From positions 1 to 46,553 of the forward strand of contig NW_026570552.1 of NCBI RefSeq assembly GCF_019649055.1: DNA of 46,553 nucleotides, written 5' to 3'. The position numbers were made by a program, and so were the translations under genes. Each line of letters begins with the position of its first letter. Position 1 is the first letter of the stretch. The stretch is from Paramacrobiotus metropolitanus (lineage: Eukaryota; Tardigrada; Eutardigrada; Parachela; Macrobiotidae). The notes under the pieces are model-generated. The model was not told the DNA's origin. It worked only from the letters and a program-made list of their open reading frames with translations, and did no database searches. Positions 11,750 through 25,600 of this stretch are shown piece by piece.

Positions 11750-12120
11750 ACTATCTAGTGCCATCCCACGGTTGCGCCATCCACGTCAGGTCTACGGCAG
11801 CAAACGCAGGTGCAGCGGCATTGGAAACGGAAGAGAAGAAATCCCGGATTTATTTGTATCTAAGTGGCAGATACATCTTCGCACCGATAGCTTTCGAAAC
11901 CATGGGCCCTTGGGGACCATCCGCTATCGCCATTATCAAAGCACTGGGTAAGCGACTCGAGCAACACACAGGCGAAGCCCGTTCCCATGAATTTTTACGC
12001 CAAAGATTGTCACTGGAGATACAGCGCGGCAACGCGGCATCGGTTATGGGAACGATGGAAGGAGCAGAACAGTTTAATGAAATTTTGATGTTACAAGGAA
12101 ATGTCGATGTTTTCAATTAA
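11750..12120 (+). pseudogene. C-terminal fragment of a non-LTR retrotransposon ORF2
   Basis: The frame ending at 12118-12120 encodes AGAAALETEEKKSRIY, FAPIAFETMGPWG, then IKALGKRLEQHTGEARS, FLRQRLSLEIQRGNAASVMG. This is the region that follows the reverse transcriptase in many invertebrate LINEs (AAAxAExxKxxKY, FVPxAxETxGxWG, TGxxRxxxFLxQRLSxAIQRGNAAS). No endonuclease or reverse transcriptase lies upstream, so it is a 5'-truncated relic, the usual fate of LINE copies. The fragment itself has no stop or frameshift. An AATAAA follows at about 12151. Expression as a captured exon is possible but unsupported. Confidence 0.7.
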
Positions 12121-13480
12121 GTATTCTAAAATTACGTTGTACCACAGGTGAAATAAAGCGCATCTAGTGCTACCGGTACGAACTACCTAATGTGTGTGTT
12201 CAATCATCGTGAGCATCTTTACCGCGACCAGTCTCATGACTAGGCACGGTAAAGGTCACTGCAGTTACAGTTACCATTCATCTGTACTTGCTTACTACCT
12301 GAAACACCTGAAAAATTTGGAACTACGTTATGTTTTAAGCTGCACTTATGCTGATAGTTTTCTGTGAAACTTTAAGCGAAAATGGTTGTTTAATCTAAGA
12401 ACGGTTTGCCCTACGTAATATACTTGCAACTGTTAGTAGAGCTAGGGAAAACAGTTTAAGAGCTAGGGAAAACTAGAAAAGTTAGTAGAGCTACTGACAG
12501 GTCTAAGCAAGCATTTCTTAATGCGTACAACATCGTAATTTGCATAGTTTACTTCCGTGAATACAGACTAACTGGTAAATCGTACATCAGGATCCGCCGA
12601 GAGTTTGAGTAGGACAATGTACAGAGTATACGTATAATAGGTTGTATGTATGTGCCCTGCAAATCGTTTTCCTTGACAGTCCGGAAATACAGCATGATGT
12701 ATTGTTTAGATTATAACACGACATAGTAATTCCTAAACAAAAGTGGAGTTTTGTTTAATTTGCTTGACTCATGTGGTCGCAAATGGTGCAGATGTTTGTC
12801 GAAATTTTGCACAAGTAAAGACATAGGTACATGTATTTACATATGTACTGAGTTTGCAAATGGCTTAAGCCGTAGCTATTTGTGTTCTTGTAAGGTCACT
12901 TATCTTGTAAATTGAAACTCACAATTATGTACAGTAGTCAATAGTCATTAGTCACAATCGTAAATATCGCAGCAGATAACAGTACCACAATAAAGTTTAT
13001 TAAGCACTTTCTCCGCCAAAAATTTTGCCAAAAAAATCTCTTTACAAGAGCAGACAGTTGTAGTTTTGTATAAACTTTGCTATCATCCCGTGGAGACGAG
13101 ACACGATAAAACAGCCAAGATAAACGATAATTTTTGCAGTATCACATAGCGAACTGACAAGATAGCTGATATGTGATAACGATGATAAGGTTAAAATCGC
13201 AGTCGTGCAGCAATCTTTTCTACATGCCGGATCGTTCCAGTTTCTGACCTATTACAGTGCAGGATGGGGCTTGCAAAACGTGAAATGATTAACTGCTATC
13301 TAATCTTTGTATAAATGTTTGCTGAAACTGATACGAGAAATATGCGACATCAGCGTTTTATACAAAAAGCCGGCAAGCGTGGCGCATGTACCATATGTAA
13401 CCATAATAATTATCATTAGAGTTTGCTAATTTGGTAGACTGGTAGTAAATGTCTGTCTGATCATTTGGAAATAGACAAAA
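12121..13480. other. Intergenic, P450 upstream region
   Basis: AT-rich with no gene recognised. GAGCTAGGGAAAAC occurs twice near 12437-12472, flanked by copies of GTTAGTAGAGCTA, a small direct repeat. A TATAAA at about 13310-13315 lies ~170 nt before the P450 start codon and could be its core promoter; this is weak evidence. Confidence 0.35.
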
Positions 13481-15679
13481 ATGGTTGACATCGTTGTCGT
13501 AACGGTTGCCTTTGTCGTTATCGCTGTCGCCGTGTATTTTTGGCAGCAAAGATCCACGGTGAAATTCCCTCCCGGTCCAATGGGATGGCCCATTCTGGGG
13601 AATCTGGATTTTTTCCTCTCACCCGGTCCGCGACGGCATTTCAAGTTCCTGGAGACGGGACGGAAATATGGCGGAATGTTTCGCATAAAAATCGGCCTAC
13701 TGTAAGTCCAGAATAAAAAGCCGCTGAAATCCGAATAAACAAATGGAAATGATGTGTTACCGGTATTTTAGGAACAGCGCGTGTATTACATCCTATCGGC
13801 TGTTTCGGGAAGCCACAATCGAAAAGGCTTGGTCATTCGCGGATCGTCCACATGACTTGCGGTTCCCAGAATTAGATACCGGTCAGTACAATTTTTTAAC
13901 AACATACTAGTTAAACATATATATAATGTAAACATACATATTTATGTATATAAACTAAAACATGCACAAAAATAAACACTATGTAAACATATGTATTTAC
14001 ATCAACATAACTGTATAAACATATACAGTATATATGTATCCTTCTATAAAGAAGTACAAAGTTACAAACACAAGCACTTAATATAAACGTGTAGAAACAT
14101 ACGCACATTTTAACCTATGTAGTTCATTTTCTTATTAATTTTTAGAAATAATATTTGTTGTATCAATGTTGTGGTTAGGAATTTTAACAAGCGGCGTGGA
14201 CGATGTCTCCAAAGAAATCCGCCGTTTCACCTTGGTCAGTCTGCGCAGTTTCGGATTCGGTAAGACCGACATGCAGAACATCATCCTCAACGAAGCCGAT
14301 CTCCTGGTTGAGGAATTCCGGCGAACCAACGGATCACCGTTCAACCCGCGCAACGCACTGACCACGGCGACGGCCAATATCATTTCTGCGCTGCTGATTG
14401 GTAAACGCTTCCACCATGAGGAGGCGGGGTTTAGTTTCATTGGCGAGAAAATGAGTGAGGCGCTCAAGTTGGTCAATTCGGCAATGCTGGTTAGCGCATT
14501 TCCTTGGCTGCGGTTGTGGCCGCACAAAGACTACCGCGTGTATCTTGGGAATTTTCGCGATACCAAGACGTTTATTCGCGGACTGATCAAAGAGCATGAA
14601 TCGACACGAGTACCGGGGAATCCGCGGGATTTCGTGGATGCTTGGTTGGATCACGGGGAATCGGATAAGAATACCAAGAATATGTTCACACGTGACCGGC
14701 TGCTGTCGGTGTTGATTGACCTTTTTGGCGGAGGGTTCGATACGAGCGCAACCACGTTGCAATGGTAATTACTGCTACTCTGTACTCGTATAATGAATGC
14801 TAATCTTACCAGGCGACTACTATAAATTATTTTGTTATTTTGAAAACGGTAGAAATATACTTTTTTGATTAATTATTTCCCGAGATAAAATTAGCCCGTC
14901 CTTGGAATGGATAACAACTTTTTAGTGGTTAAGAGTAACAGGCATTTTAATATAACTGCAAACTATGTTACTGCTTAAACTACTCAATTTTGTCAGTGTT
15001 TGGGATTTGTCCACGAAATGAGCTTTACCAAACCTGCCGTCAATACAGTATGCACTAACATTTCGGAGTAAATACTTCGAATTGCTGCTTTTGTACTTTA
15101 GCGTAACTTAAAGGTCACGGATCACTTTACAGGGCTCTTTTACTGCTGCTCCACCATCCCGATGCACAGGACCGCATCCACCGGGAAATGGACGAAGCCG
15201 TGGAGAAAACTCAACAAATCACCTGGGATGACCGCGATAAACTGCCCTACACGGAGGCCTTCATGTGGGAGACGCTGCGACAGTATCCGGTATTCCCCTT
15301 CACCGCACCGCATCAGTCCACGGAAACAGCGAAAATCGGCGACTATGAATTCCCGCCCGGCTCTCGCATCATGTTCCACCTGTTCTCCATACATCGTGAT
15401 CCGGAGTTGTGGGAGGCACCGGACGATTTCCGGCCCGAACGCTTCCTGGAGAACGGTAAACTGAAATTGCCCGATTTCCATGTGGTGTTTTCGGCGGGAC
15501 GGCGCTCGTGTATCGGAGAGCAGCTGGCGCGGAAAGAAGTGTTCCTACTGTTTGCCAATTTATTGCATAATTTCAAAGTGATACTACCGGCGGGGATCAA
15601 GCAACCCGGTCCGCTAACCATGAACCGGGGGGTCACGCTGCAACCGTCACCCTACGGCACGGCGGTTCTTCCTCGGTGA
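13481..15679 (+). CDS. Cytochrome P450, CYP2 clan
   Basis: Four exons (13481-13701, 13772-13881, 14179-14764, 15133-15679) give 487 aa, normal for a microsomal P450. An N-terminal membrane anchor (residues 5-20) is followed by the proline hinge FPPGPMGWPILGN. The I-helix oxygen-binding motif is GGFDT (295-299). The K-helix ExxR is E352-T-L-R355, followed by FRPERF (405-410). The heme loop is FSAGRRSCIG with Cys432 as thiolate ligand. The hinge and heme loop place it in the CYP2 clan; the substrate (hormone, fatty acid or xenobiotic) cannot be told. Oddity: in the C-helix WxxxR motif the Trp is Ser121 (SKEIR, 121-125). The exon 3 acceptor is GTGGTTAG before 14179, which removes the apparent start at 14166. 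All introns are GT-AG. Confidence 0.93.
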
Positions 15680-16631
15680 TAACATTATGTTTATTGCTGA
15701 ATCCTGGACCCTGAAATCTGGCCGCCCAATGTTTTTGTTAGGGAATGGATGTACTGAATCCTGTTTCTGTCGCTGATGCGCATTCCTGAACTGTATGTTA
15801 TTTTGTTGACAGTATTTGCCCAATGTGTACTTTTTCTGCGAGTGAATGCTTGCTGTGCTTTACTCTGTACTTGCATTATTGTGGAGGGACTACTTTTCCG
15901 CTGAAGTTTTTAACTGACCGTGTCTGCAAATCTCGATAAGGAGTGATTCCTTGTATTTGCAGACGTTAAGCATTAAAACCAAAACCAAAACCGAATCATA
16001 CGTACGAGTTAAAAACATACTCAGCCAGAACATTCGTTACATAATATTATCCTATGTAATTTTACTGTTTTTGTGCTTCTGCATTCGTTACTGTTAAAGG
16101 AAGAAAAAATCTGCATAGTGCATATATGTGTCACGTTATACTGTATTTCAATAAAAAAATAATTATACTGTATTTCATTTTCAGATAAGAAAATAATAGA
16201 ATTATATGTTTTTAGAATATTGATTGTATTTTACTTTGCATCTCTAATTACTTATTGGATACGAGTACATTGCTGATTGCAGCTTTTCGATCATGGTTGC
16301 TGTGGGTTGATGGTGTACCGGTGACAACTTATCCAATGGCACTTCAATTTCAAAATATGCAATAAATTACTACGTTTTCGTTATCGTTGGTCGGTCTAAA
16401 TACTAACGCACACACGAAATACGCGTTTGAAAAAATTTAAAAAAAAGGAAGAAGGCTTAATCATGACCAGAAAGTCTAACGTGGAATAGAAAATAATCAA
16501 AAAAGCCAGTCAATAAATAATCTGCCAGCAGAGAAAAAATGAAAGCCATATTTCAACTGTATAATAAAAAGGGAAGAAGAAAATCTATAATCAACAGAAA
16601 AGGACAACCAAATTAATCATTGCGCATATCA
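15680..16631. other. Convergent 3' region between P450 and the aminopeptidase
   Basis: No gene seen. The two flanking genes converge here. AATAAA at 16150-16155 (plus) is a possible P450 poly(A) signal, though about 470 nt past the stop. AT-rich with A- and T-runs. Confidence 0.35.
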
Positions 16632-19600
16632 TCACTTTTCCGCTGGATTTTGGCGGCTGAAACGGATCCCAGCTTCCTGCGTCAACGGCGGACTGAAGTC
16701 ATTCGTCACGGCATTCCGCTGCAACTGCTCCACAATATCGGCCATCTTCGGCAGACTGCGCAAAAGCGGACTGCGGGACCAGTGTCCAAAAAGGGCCAGT
16801 AACAGTGCGACACCGTATCCAGTGGCCCGTTCGCCCTAAATCCAATTACGGCGAAGTGTACATTCGAACGCTTCGACAAACTTTCCACCAGTAAAGTTAA
16901 AACACACATACAGATTTCGCAGCGAACGGCAGGCTGTTGTATTTTACATTTCAAAGTGTATAAAAATTTCATAATATTCCATACAATTACTAGATTTAAA
17001 CGTCTATATGAAATAAAAAGAAAACAATTTTACTTTACAAAACAATTCAAGAGTTTCGAGCAGAGATTTCCACAAAGGCATTGGAAGCTTTTACAACGTG
17101 TTTCAAATGAGACTGGAAAGAAGCTGGAAAGACAATCTCAACCAGGTTTTCAACAAAAGCATAAGTTATTTAGGCGAAAAAAAACTTGCGTTCTTATACA
17201 GTACTCTGCTACAACATTTTCTGATTGTACTTAGTACTTACGCTATGCACCGGCGCAGCCATGTCGATGTGCATCCACACACCCGGCCAGTCGAAGCCCA
17301 AATGGCTCAGGATAAAGAGACCGGCACAGGACGCCGTGGCATTCTCCCGGCAGGCCACCGAATTCTTCATATCGGCCACGGCACTCTTGAACTCACTGAA
17401 GTGCATCTCCGGTGCGTACACCATAGGGAAGACCAAATCACCCTGCACAAAACACTCGTACAGATCGTGAAACGTGAAAATAACACAAATTCCCGGCAGC
17501 ACGAAAAACTAACCGAACAGCAAATCTGTACAATTGTTGCACAATAATAATGGTTTATCTTAGGTAGTTCAATTTTATTTTTACACAGAAAGGAAGAAAT
17601 TATTTGACGGCAATGGCATTTGCAAAAAGACCTCTGACACTGTACGTCAATTACCGAAACTTTTCCAATACGGGACGCATGATCTTCCCAGTTAGCGTTG
17701 TTGGTTACAATCCCCGCGTGATGTTTGCCCGTAGCGATTCCCTGCGCTCCGGTCAAGGTGGCAATATCCACAATAATGTCACATTTTAGATCTCGCTGAG
17801 CGTACGTAACCTGTTACGAGCAAAGCAAAGCGTTATCTGCAACGTTTTCAAAACGGCACACCACGGCGTACGCGATAACTATAATACATCGTAGTTCATT
17901 GGTTATACTAATAAGCGCAAAACCCAACGAGAGACGTGCAAAATTACAATTTCGACCGTAACAAATTGACATACCTAAACTAAAAGAAAACTTTTATTTT
18001 GCGTATGCGTATTAATGCGGACTTATTTTATAACAAATTTTTATACTAGTTTATGAAGCTACCAATTCACATAACACACAGAAAATACGAATACTAATTA
18101 TTTAACAAAGGACTGGGTGTTAATATGAAGTTGTAAACTATCCAGTCCCACGTGGAGTTTCTTTGGGTCAATACCGATTTGGTGCCATCCCGGGCCCCCA
18201 TACGTATTTTGAAAACAGATATATTTGAAAGATTAAGCATCAGTCTTAAGTTTCTCATAAAAATGTGCTTCCGGAACTTACGCCATCGGCAAGTACAAGT
18301 CGTCCTTCCGCGTCAGTATTGTTGATTTCAATGCTTTTTCCAGAGTAGCTGTAGACCACATCATCGGGACGGCTGGCGTCGCGACTAATGGCATTCTCCG
18401 CCAAACACAAGATTGCATACAGTTCGTTTTCGAATCCCTAAAGTAAAGTATTCGCATGAAACAGCTGAGTTATTCGCCTCATTACGAGTATTTACAATAA
18501 ACGCAGCAGCACCGATAATGCCTCGGACTTCGCCGTATTCAAAGCATGAAAACATTACACGAAAATGTTTCAAAATAAAAACGTTGTTCAAAGGGTTTTA
18601 TCCACTTGCTTATCGATAACGCAGTCCGAACAAAACACAAAAAGACCGACAAAGAGTTTTAGTGAATGAAGAGCTAATAATTCGTAAAGAAGACGACAAA
18701 ATTTTTGAAATGCCCGTGCAAACCCTGTGAATTTTCTCATACCGCTTGTACAGCCGATTGGAAAGCGCCCAGCACCGCCGCCGCGCCCCCGCAATCCCGC
18801 TTCATCCCGCACATCACGGTTTTCGGCGTCTTGATGCACAGTCCACCGGTGTCGAACACGATGCCTTTGCCCACCCAGGCAATCTTCTTCAAACCGACAT
18901 TGTCGTTCCCTTTCGGCTTGTGGCTCAAAATTACCAGGTACGGCGGATTAGATGCCGCTTGGCCGACACCGTACAACGCGTGCATGCCCCGTTCCCGCAA
19001 CTCCTCGCCGGCGATCACTTTGATCTCCGCACCGATAGACTTCGCTACCTGCTGGGCTTCCTGTCCAAGAAAGTATACGGTGGGAAAAATATCTTTTCAA
19101 AAACCCAGTACAAAAACTGACAATTAAGAGATGCAAAGAATTCACTACGAAATACAGTTCAAGCTCGACGCAGGTCGATTTCCTTGATTGTGCAAAGTTG
19201 CCGCAACACTACGGATCACCCAATAAAAACTCAAAGAGCCGCTTCAATACAAGAATGCGGTACATCGTCACGACAAGTACTGCTTTGATTTTTATTTATT
19301 CCAAAACGGAAATCTTTACCGCCAATAAATACAAACAAAGACCAGCTCGAAGAAAAGTGATCAAATTCAAAGAGCTACAGTATCAGCGTAGGTACATCAG
19401 ATAGTAGTTCAGAAACAGCCTGTAAAATGCCACCCTTTATGATTTTGACCAGTTAAGCGGCCCCAGTGAATCATTGGAGTGTACCGTAAACTCTGCATCT
19501 TCGCCGTATTTCGATCCCTGTTCATCTTGCACTGCCTGATTAATCAGACACCATTGTTATTGTTTATTTTCAACCTTCGCAGGCAACTACAATAATTACA

Positions 19601-21984
19601 ATAGTATTTAGTTATTTAATGATGTTTATAGTGCTGTAGTGGTGTACTTGTATCTGTAGTAATAAGTTTACAGTAGGCCCTCTCGGTGCGCACTTAACGT
19701 GCTCTGTAACTTAAAAATTGCGTTTTCAGCTTTTAGTTTGTTGCTGCGTGCAAAGTTACGAATATTCTGTATCTTAAAGGAACACAGACAGTTCCGTTAA
19801 CTTAAGAAATACTCTAAAATTTGAATCGGTTGGCTGGTTGGTTTAAACAGAAATCGCACGCTGCTATTACCGTGAAGAGTAGTAAATAAGCCTACTGAAT
19901 TCAGTGGATTTTGAGCGATTCTGTGAAAACTTTCGTAATGATTGTCATTTGTCGAAAATTATTGTCGCATCTGCTTCATTTGTAACACGAAAACTTATAA
20001 ATGATAGGGATTAGGAACACAGCTGCTGTGATAATAATACTAATCAAAACCTGCCTCAACATCGATATAAACGAAATGAACCTTCGGTGGCTATTAACTC
20101 TAAAATTAATAAAGCAATTTATTGAATTGGGATGAAGAACGGCAAGCGCTGCATATTAGGTGTGACGCATAGATTAGAAGCCGCCTGGTTTAGGCACAGC
20201 CTTATAGCAGTTTAATTTTCAAAGGCAAGGCCGAATCAGTATTGCATACATTTGCGCCGGTGCAGCCCGGTTGATGCTTATACCGTTCGTGATAGGGCTG
20301 TGCCTCTGTACGATGAGTGCAATACTTAAGAAAATCAGTGTGGAAAGATCGGGAGTTTGGTACCAGTTTAAAAAGCCATGGCTGTATATAGGGAATCTGA
20401 ACACGAAAACTGATTTCGGTAATGCAAACACCTCCACTACAAACTTACACGAATACGTTTCCTGAGACTACCATTGCGCTTCAAACTTTAGCCTCTGTGC
20501 GAATACATACAGAGCTGTACATAACTTCCTACACCACATTGAAACAGTAAGAAATGATCGGTGACCATAGTCTTTCTTACCTTGACAAACGCCGTTGTAT
20601 GCATTTCGTTGCACGGCATATCGACAATTTTCGCCGCCAAACGGATACTCTGTCCGATCTGGCCCAACAGTTCCATCGATGTGCGACTAGTGACGGGTTC
20701 CGGTGCAAACTCCATGGGCGCGTCCGGATTGGGGATGACAATAAACTCCACAATGACTCGGTTTTCTTTCTCTTCATTCTTCAAATCCTTGGTAGGTGTG
20801 GCGGGCAAGCTACCCTCGGCATCCGGCACATTCTTCGTGGCGAAGACGGAACCGGTTTTGGCCGAATACAGCGGAAAGGCACGGGAGATGGCACAGCCCA
20901 GGCTGAAGACGTCTTGCGGAAAACATGCAACCTGGACGGTTATACACAATCATTTCCACTCGGAAAGATCCGCTGTACGCCTATACCAGTACTTACTTGT
21001 AACAAAACCATAGAAAAATTTCTCTATTAACGATTCATATGTGGTTCCCGTATGTCACAACGTAATAACAGCGCGGGAATTGGGACATAACAGCGAAATG
21101 CAACAACTTGTAATTTTAAGTAAAAAAACCCCGACGGGCTTGCTTCTTAGATAAACTGCTACTTAGTGCTTACGTAGCGAAGTGGCTATCAATCGTTGGA
21201 ATTATTATCAGTAGATTTTGACTATTCACACTCTAACTGTATTGAACAAACTGAGTGGATTGGTCCTTGGACGTAGAGCGAACACTTTTTATATAAAGTA
21301 TAACGTGATATGCATTTTCACTGAGCGACACTTGATCATACACATTTTAAAAATAAAAAAAATTACTAAAATTACAGGTAAATAATAAGTATGTGGTTAT
21401 ATTTCAAGATGTTCAAAACTGTAAAAAAACCAAAAATGACTGAAACATTTTTTATCAATACTAAGAATACTGAAAATGTATTAATCATAAAGAGAATCTA
21501 AAATAATAGTGTATGTAATGAGAAAGACTCATTAGAAAAATGTACACAGTAATACCATAGAAAAGGAAAATACTGTGTATTTTCCTTTTCTGTGGTAATA
21601 GTACGTAAACAAAATAATGCTTACCACAATATGCTTATCCTGCACACCGTTGACCACGCTGGTCGGAGGCTCCCAGATTTTGAGGATATTATACAGCGCA
21701 TGCGGCTGGGACGGAGCGTTATGCCGGGAGCATTTGGTGGGCAGTGCGGCCAGGGCCGCGCAGTTCAGCGCCAACGGAATATAGTCCGCCACGGAGCTCG
21801 GCTGCAGACGCTTGACAGCCTCCGCGTACGTCTCCGCACTGACGACATTCCCCAGCTTGTGCTTGATGGAATCATAGGGCAGGGAAATGCGCAGTAGATT
21901 CAAATGTCCCACGATCATGCATGGTGTTTCGGTGGGATTGATCGGTTTGGATTCCACAGAGTAAATAATGGTACGGACCACCAT
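16632..21984 (-). CDS. NPEPL1: Probable aminopeptidase NPEPL1 (peptidase family M17)
   Basis: Seven exons (21984-21625, 20931-20581, 19060-18743, 18437-18282, 17810-17655, 17442-17242, 16835-16632) join, all at phase 0, into 581 aa. The match to vertebrate NPEPL1 is collinear and close. The active-site set of M17 di-zinc leucine aminopeptidases is complete: Lys302 and Asp307 ([11 protein letters not shown]), Lys314, Asp326 ([15 protein letters not shown]), and Asp385/Glu387 in NNTDAEGR. Other landmarks are [14 protein letters not shown] (exon 2), [19 protein letters not shown] (exon 5), [16 protein letters not shown] and [18 protein letters not shown] (exon 6), and [17 protein letters not shown] (exon 7). 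It presumably removes N-terminal residues from peptides in the cytosol; physiological substrates are poorly known. It is ~60 residues longer than the human protein, mainly an acidic/Lys-rich insert in exon 2 ([11 protein letters not shown]) and the C-terminal tail. The promoter region is shared head-to-head with GTF3C3. Confidence 0.95.
21553..21597. repeat. Short perfect-loop hairpin in aminopeptidase intron 1
   Basis: Inverted arms 21553-21572 and 21578-21597 (20 nt, one mismatch) enclose a 5-nt loop (CTGTG). It lies 28 nt inside intron 1 from the exon 1 donor. Confidence 0.7.
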
Positions 21985-22606
21985 TTTTGCCAGCGGACCA
22001 CACTGACGTGAGAGTCAGTCCAAAAGCAAGCTTACAATGGAAAAAGCTTACTGCGCACTGGGATCGAACAAACGCCTACTACTGCGCACAAGAAATTATA
22101 GAACTGATAACTTTCAAAGGCAGTCGTTCGTGGCGTTATCAAGAAAATATCTGATTAGATATGCAAACTTCAGAAGCCTCTAAACTGTAAGGTTCGAAGT
22201 TTGTGATAAAACTAAACAGTAAACAAACCCATCGATTTTGTAATGGCGTGAATATACAGTAGTCCAGTGACACTTTGAAGGCGGGGCTAACCTAGCTTCC
22301 GCACCGGCGCACCCCTAATCAGCATACCATTGGTGGTATGGGGCAAAACCCGGTAAATGCATATATGAACCGCCTTCGCAACGCTACCCCGCATCACACT
22401 TGCACTTGCCGCACGTGCCACTGTGCTACGCTGAGCAGGATTGTTTAGCGCAGTGGCTGCGTTCCACTGCGTAACGTGCACTGTTTATCAACACGATTAC
22501 GCATGTCAAAGGTTCTTGCAGCATTTTCCAATTTTTTCCTTCCTCTTTCAAGAGAACCAATGTAACCTCTCTTACACTGCATTATTTCCGTCATCCACCG
22601 ATAGAA
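21985..22606. promoter_or_regulatory. Divergent promoter region of NPEPL1 and GTF3C3
   Basis: 622 nt separate two start codons that point away from each other, so both promoters and 5'UTRs must lie here. The part at 22290-22480 is markedly GC-richer than the flanks. I see no clear TATA box near either start. ORFs in this interval have no recognisable motifs. Confidence 0.5.
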
Positions 22607-25600
22607 ATGGATCAAGAAAAAGCGGGAACGTCTTCTGTTCCCCCGACCGTCAGTCGTGCCTCGGTGCGCTCCCGTAAGCGCACGCAGACATTTCGCGCCG
22701 TCATCGCGAGGGCCAAGAGTGTCCTGCATCCAGAAGACTACGAGGGCCTGAGAAACAGCCCCGATCCGGAATTATCGCGCTCCAATAAGAAGATGAAACT
22801 TCTCCCGCACATGGAGCATGAATTGCGGCAAGTGACGGATCTATGTCTGGCGGAACAGTGGCATGAGGCACTGGCCAAGTTTGAGCGTCTCCCGGTGGAG
22901 CTGTGTACGGCGGCCGTCTTGGCGCAGTGTATCACCTGTTATATGCGGGTGGGCCAGAACGGAAAGGCGTTCGAATTGGCGGAGCGTTTAGTGGAGATGG
23001 AGAAGCATTCGCGGGCCGCGTGGGAAACGTATGAACAGCTGGCCGGAGAGCTGGAGAAACAAGGGCAGCAGCTGAAAGCCTGGAAGGCCTTAGTGGACTT
23101 GAAAGACCTGTCGGATGAGGATAGACTGAAATATCTTCGGGAAATCGATAATGCGATCGAGGTAATACATGATTTAAATTTTGTAAAACTGTTATCAATA
23201 TTAATATTTTTATTTTAATTTTTGATTTCTTCTGACGATATCTTGCTTGCACATTAGCGTACTGTACAGCACTTCGATTAAAGTGCTGTCTGTTCATGCT
23301 CGCACTATTTGTACATACGAGTTGTTCGTATTCTGTGCTGAGGCTATTAATTTAACAATCGGAAAGTATTTAATCGAAAATTTGTTCACAGCTAAAATGT
23401 GTATCGGCCTTCTAAAATAAGAATCTCTCCAATAGCTTCTTTATTACGCCTTTAAAACATTTGTTATTGTAGCTTTTGATTTTGTTCTGGGTCTAATTTT
23501 TTTTCCATAATTTAAAATTGAGCCATCATTTAAGGCTTCGGCAGCGAGAATTAGTGCATTTGAATGATTTGATGGATCGTAATTGAGTACGTACTGATAC
23601 AAGCGATACGCATGAAATAAGAATTTAAAGAACTCCGTAATGTAATTAGTAATAATTTTTGCGGTTCGTTTTAGTTTTTTTCTGGTTTTACTAGTTCTAG
23701 ATGTTTTTTTTCAGTAAAATTTTTCATTAAGCAGTAAAACAATGAGGGGACGAATGCTTGTTTAACTGCGAGGAAATGACAGTTGAGGAGTGTTTTAATT
23801 TTTTAGGACAACAATTTGGAGGGCAAACTGAAATACTCCCTACAGCTGTTGCCGTTGGAAGTGCGACACTGCTCGGAAGAAGACTCCATTCCACTGCACG
23901 TCAACATTGCCAAATACTATCTGGCCTTGAAGCAGCCGGAGGAAGCGGTGAAATTCCTGACCGAATTTGTCCAGCTGATGTTATCCCGTGTCCAGGATCT
24001 GGGCCGCGATACCGCCACGCAGGAAATGAATATCCGTCCCGCGGTGATGCTCCTCCTGACGGCCTACCTGGACTGCACGCGCCCGGACGATGCCGCGTCG
24101 CTGATTATCCATGATGCGGAGATTGTGGAGATCTTCCACACGGATCGCAAGAGTGGCGAACGGCGCCGCACGTTCTCGTGGCAGAGTGCGGAGGAGGTCA
24201 GGATTAAGGAAGAATATGCTGGGGATGTGGGATTGGTGGCGGCTATCTGTACGGCGTTGTTCCAGACAGATCAGACCAAATTTCCTCTGGTTAAGAAACT
24301 CATTGGCAGCCATATTAACCCCGCGAATACGCCCGTTAAGACGACTACAGTGTAAGCGGTTTTGTTTTAAGTTTTATACGCCGACTTTATGCAAGTGTGT
24401 ATATTGATTGCTGTATTTGATTTTTAAAAAAATATCTTTCATACAATATTTAGGCTAATTTGTTGTGTTATTAGGTAGTTTTATTTTGCTTATGTGTACT
24501 GTAAACTCATTTTCAAAATTTCCGGCATAGAATATTTTTTTTCCGAGAAAGCTATATTTGCACTTTCTTCATATGATTATACTGTATACATGATATAAGG
24601 TTTCTGAAGTATGACTTTCCTGTTTTGAACTGTTTTGAATTACTGTAAATCGAACGCCGTTGAGCTTTATTGGTAAAACAGTTTAATTAAGTTAATGTTT
24701 CGTACCACCGAAACTATTCATAATTGACTGCCAAGACCTCAGAATTAAGATGTGTTTTGCAATCTGTTGTAGAATGAATGTCGATGTACGATTGTGACTG
24801 ACTCCGCAAAGAATTTGTTGGTTTATTTCTATTGATTTTAGTGAAATCCAGACGGACCAGCGTGATCAGCTGCTGCGTCTCGCCCGCGCCTTACTCAACC
24901 ACGGCCAACCGCAAACCGCCCGTGAAGTGATGAAGTACATCACCACGGTCATCTTCGCCACCTGCACCGAGGAGACGCACTTCTTCGCCGGCACCGTCCA
25001 CGAAAGCTGCCAGGATGTCACGGCGGCACTGCACTCCTACGACATCTGTCTGACTAAAAAGCCCGACTTCCGGCCTGCGCAGTTGCGTATGACCGCCCTG
25101 GAGATGGAGTTTCCCAACACGGTGGCCGTGTCGACGTTGAGCGATAATGTTCGCCAGAAGCTCGTCGCCGAACAGCTGATGGCGTATTCCGACTACGTGA
25201 ACTGCCGCTTGTTGGAGCGCGCCGATGGATTGGTGGTGGCGAATGTGTTGAAGATGGTGGAGAAGAGTTTTGAAGGGGCGGTGACCATTGAACCGGGGAA
25301 ATTCCTGTGGGCGCTGCATACTCCGTATGCGTTGGAGAAGGGACTGAAGAGGTATTTACTGTCGGCGCCGGTGTTGGCGGAAAAGAAAGTGAAGTTGGGA
25401 GAGTTTTGGCGAGCGATCATGGACGGTTGCTGTACGGCGTTCAAAATGCATAGGTAGGTGAAGTGAAATTTAACGATTCAGTAGCGCGATTGAATTTGTA
25501 GAACTAGAAATTATGGTTATAATTTTTTAGTGGTTAACCTATATTTTAATTTTGAAAATAATGTCATAAAACAGAAATGTTTTTGGGTTGTTTTTGGGGT

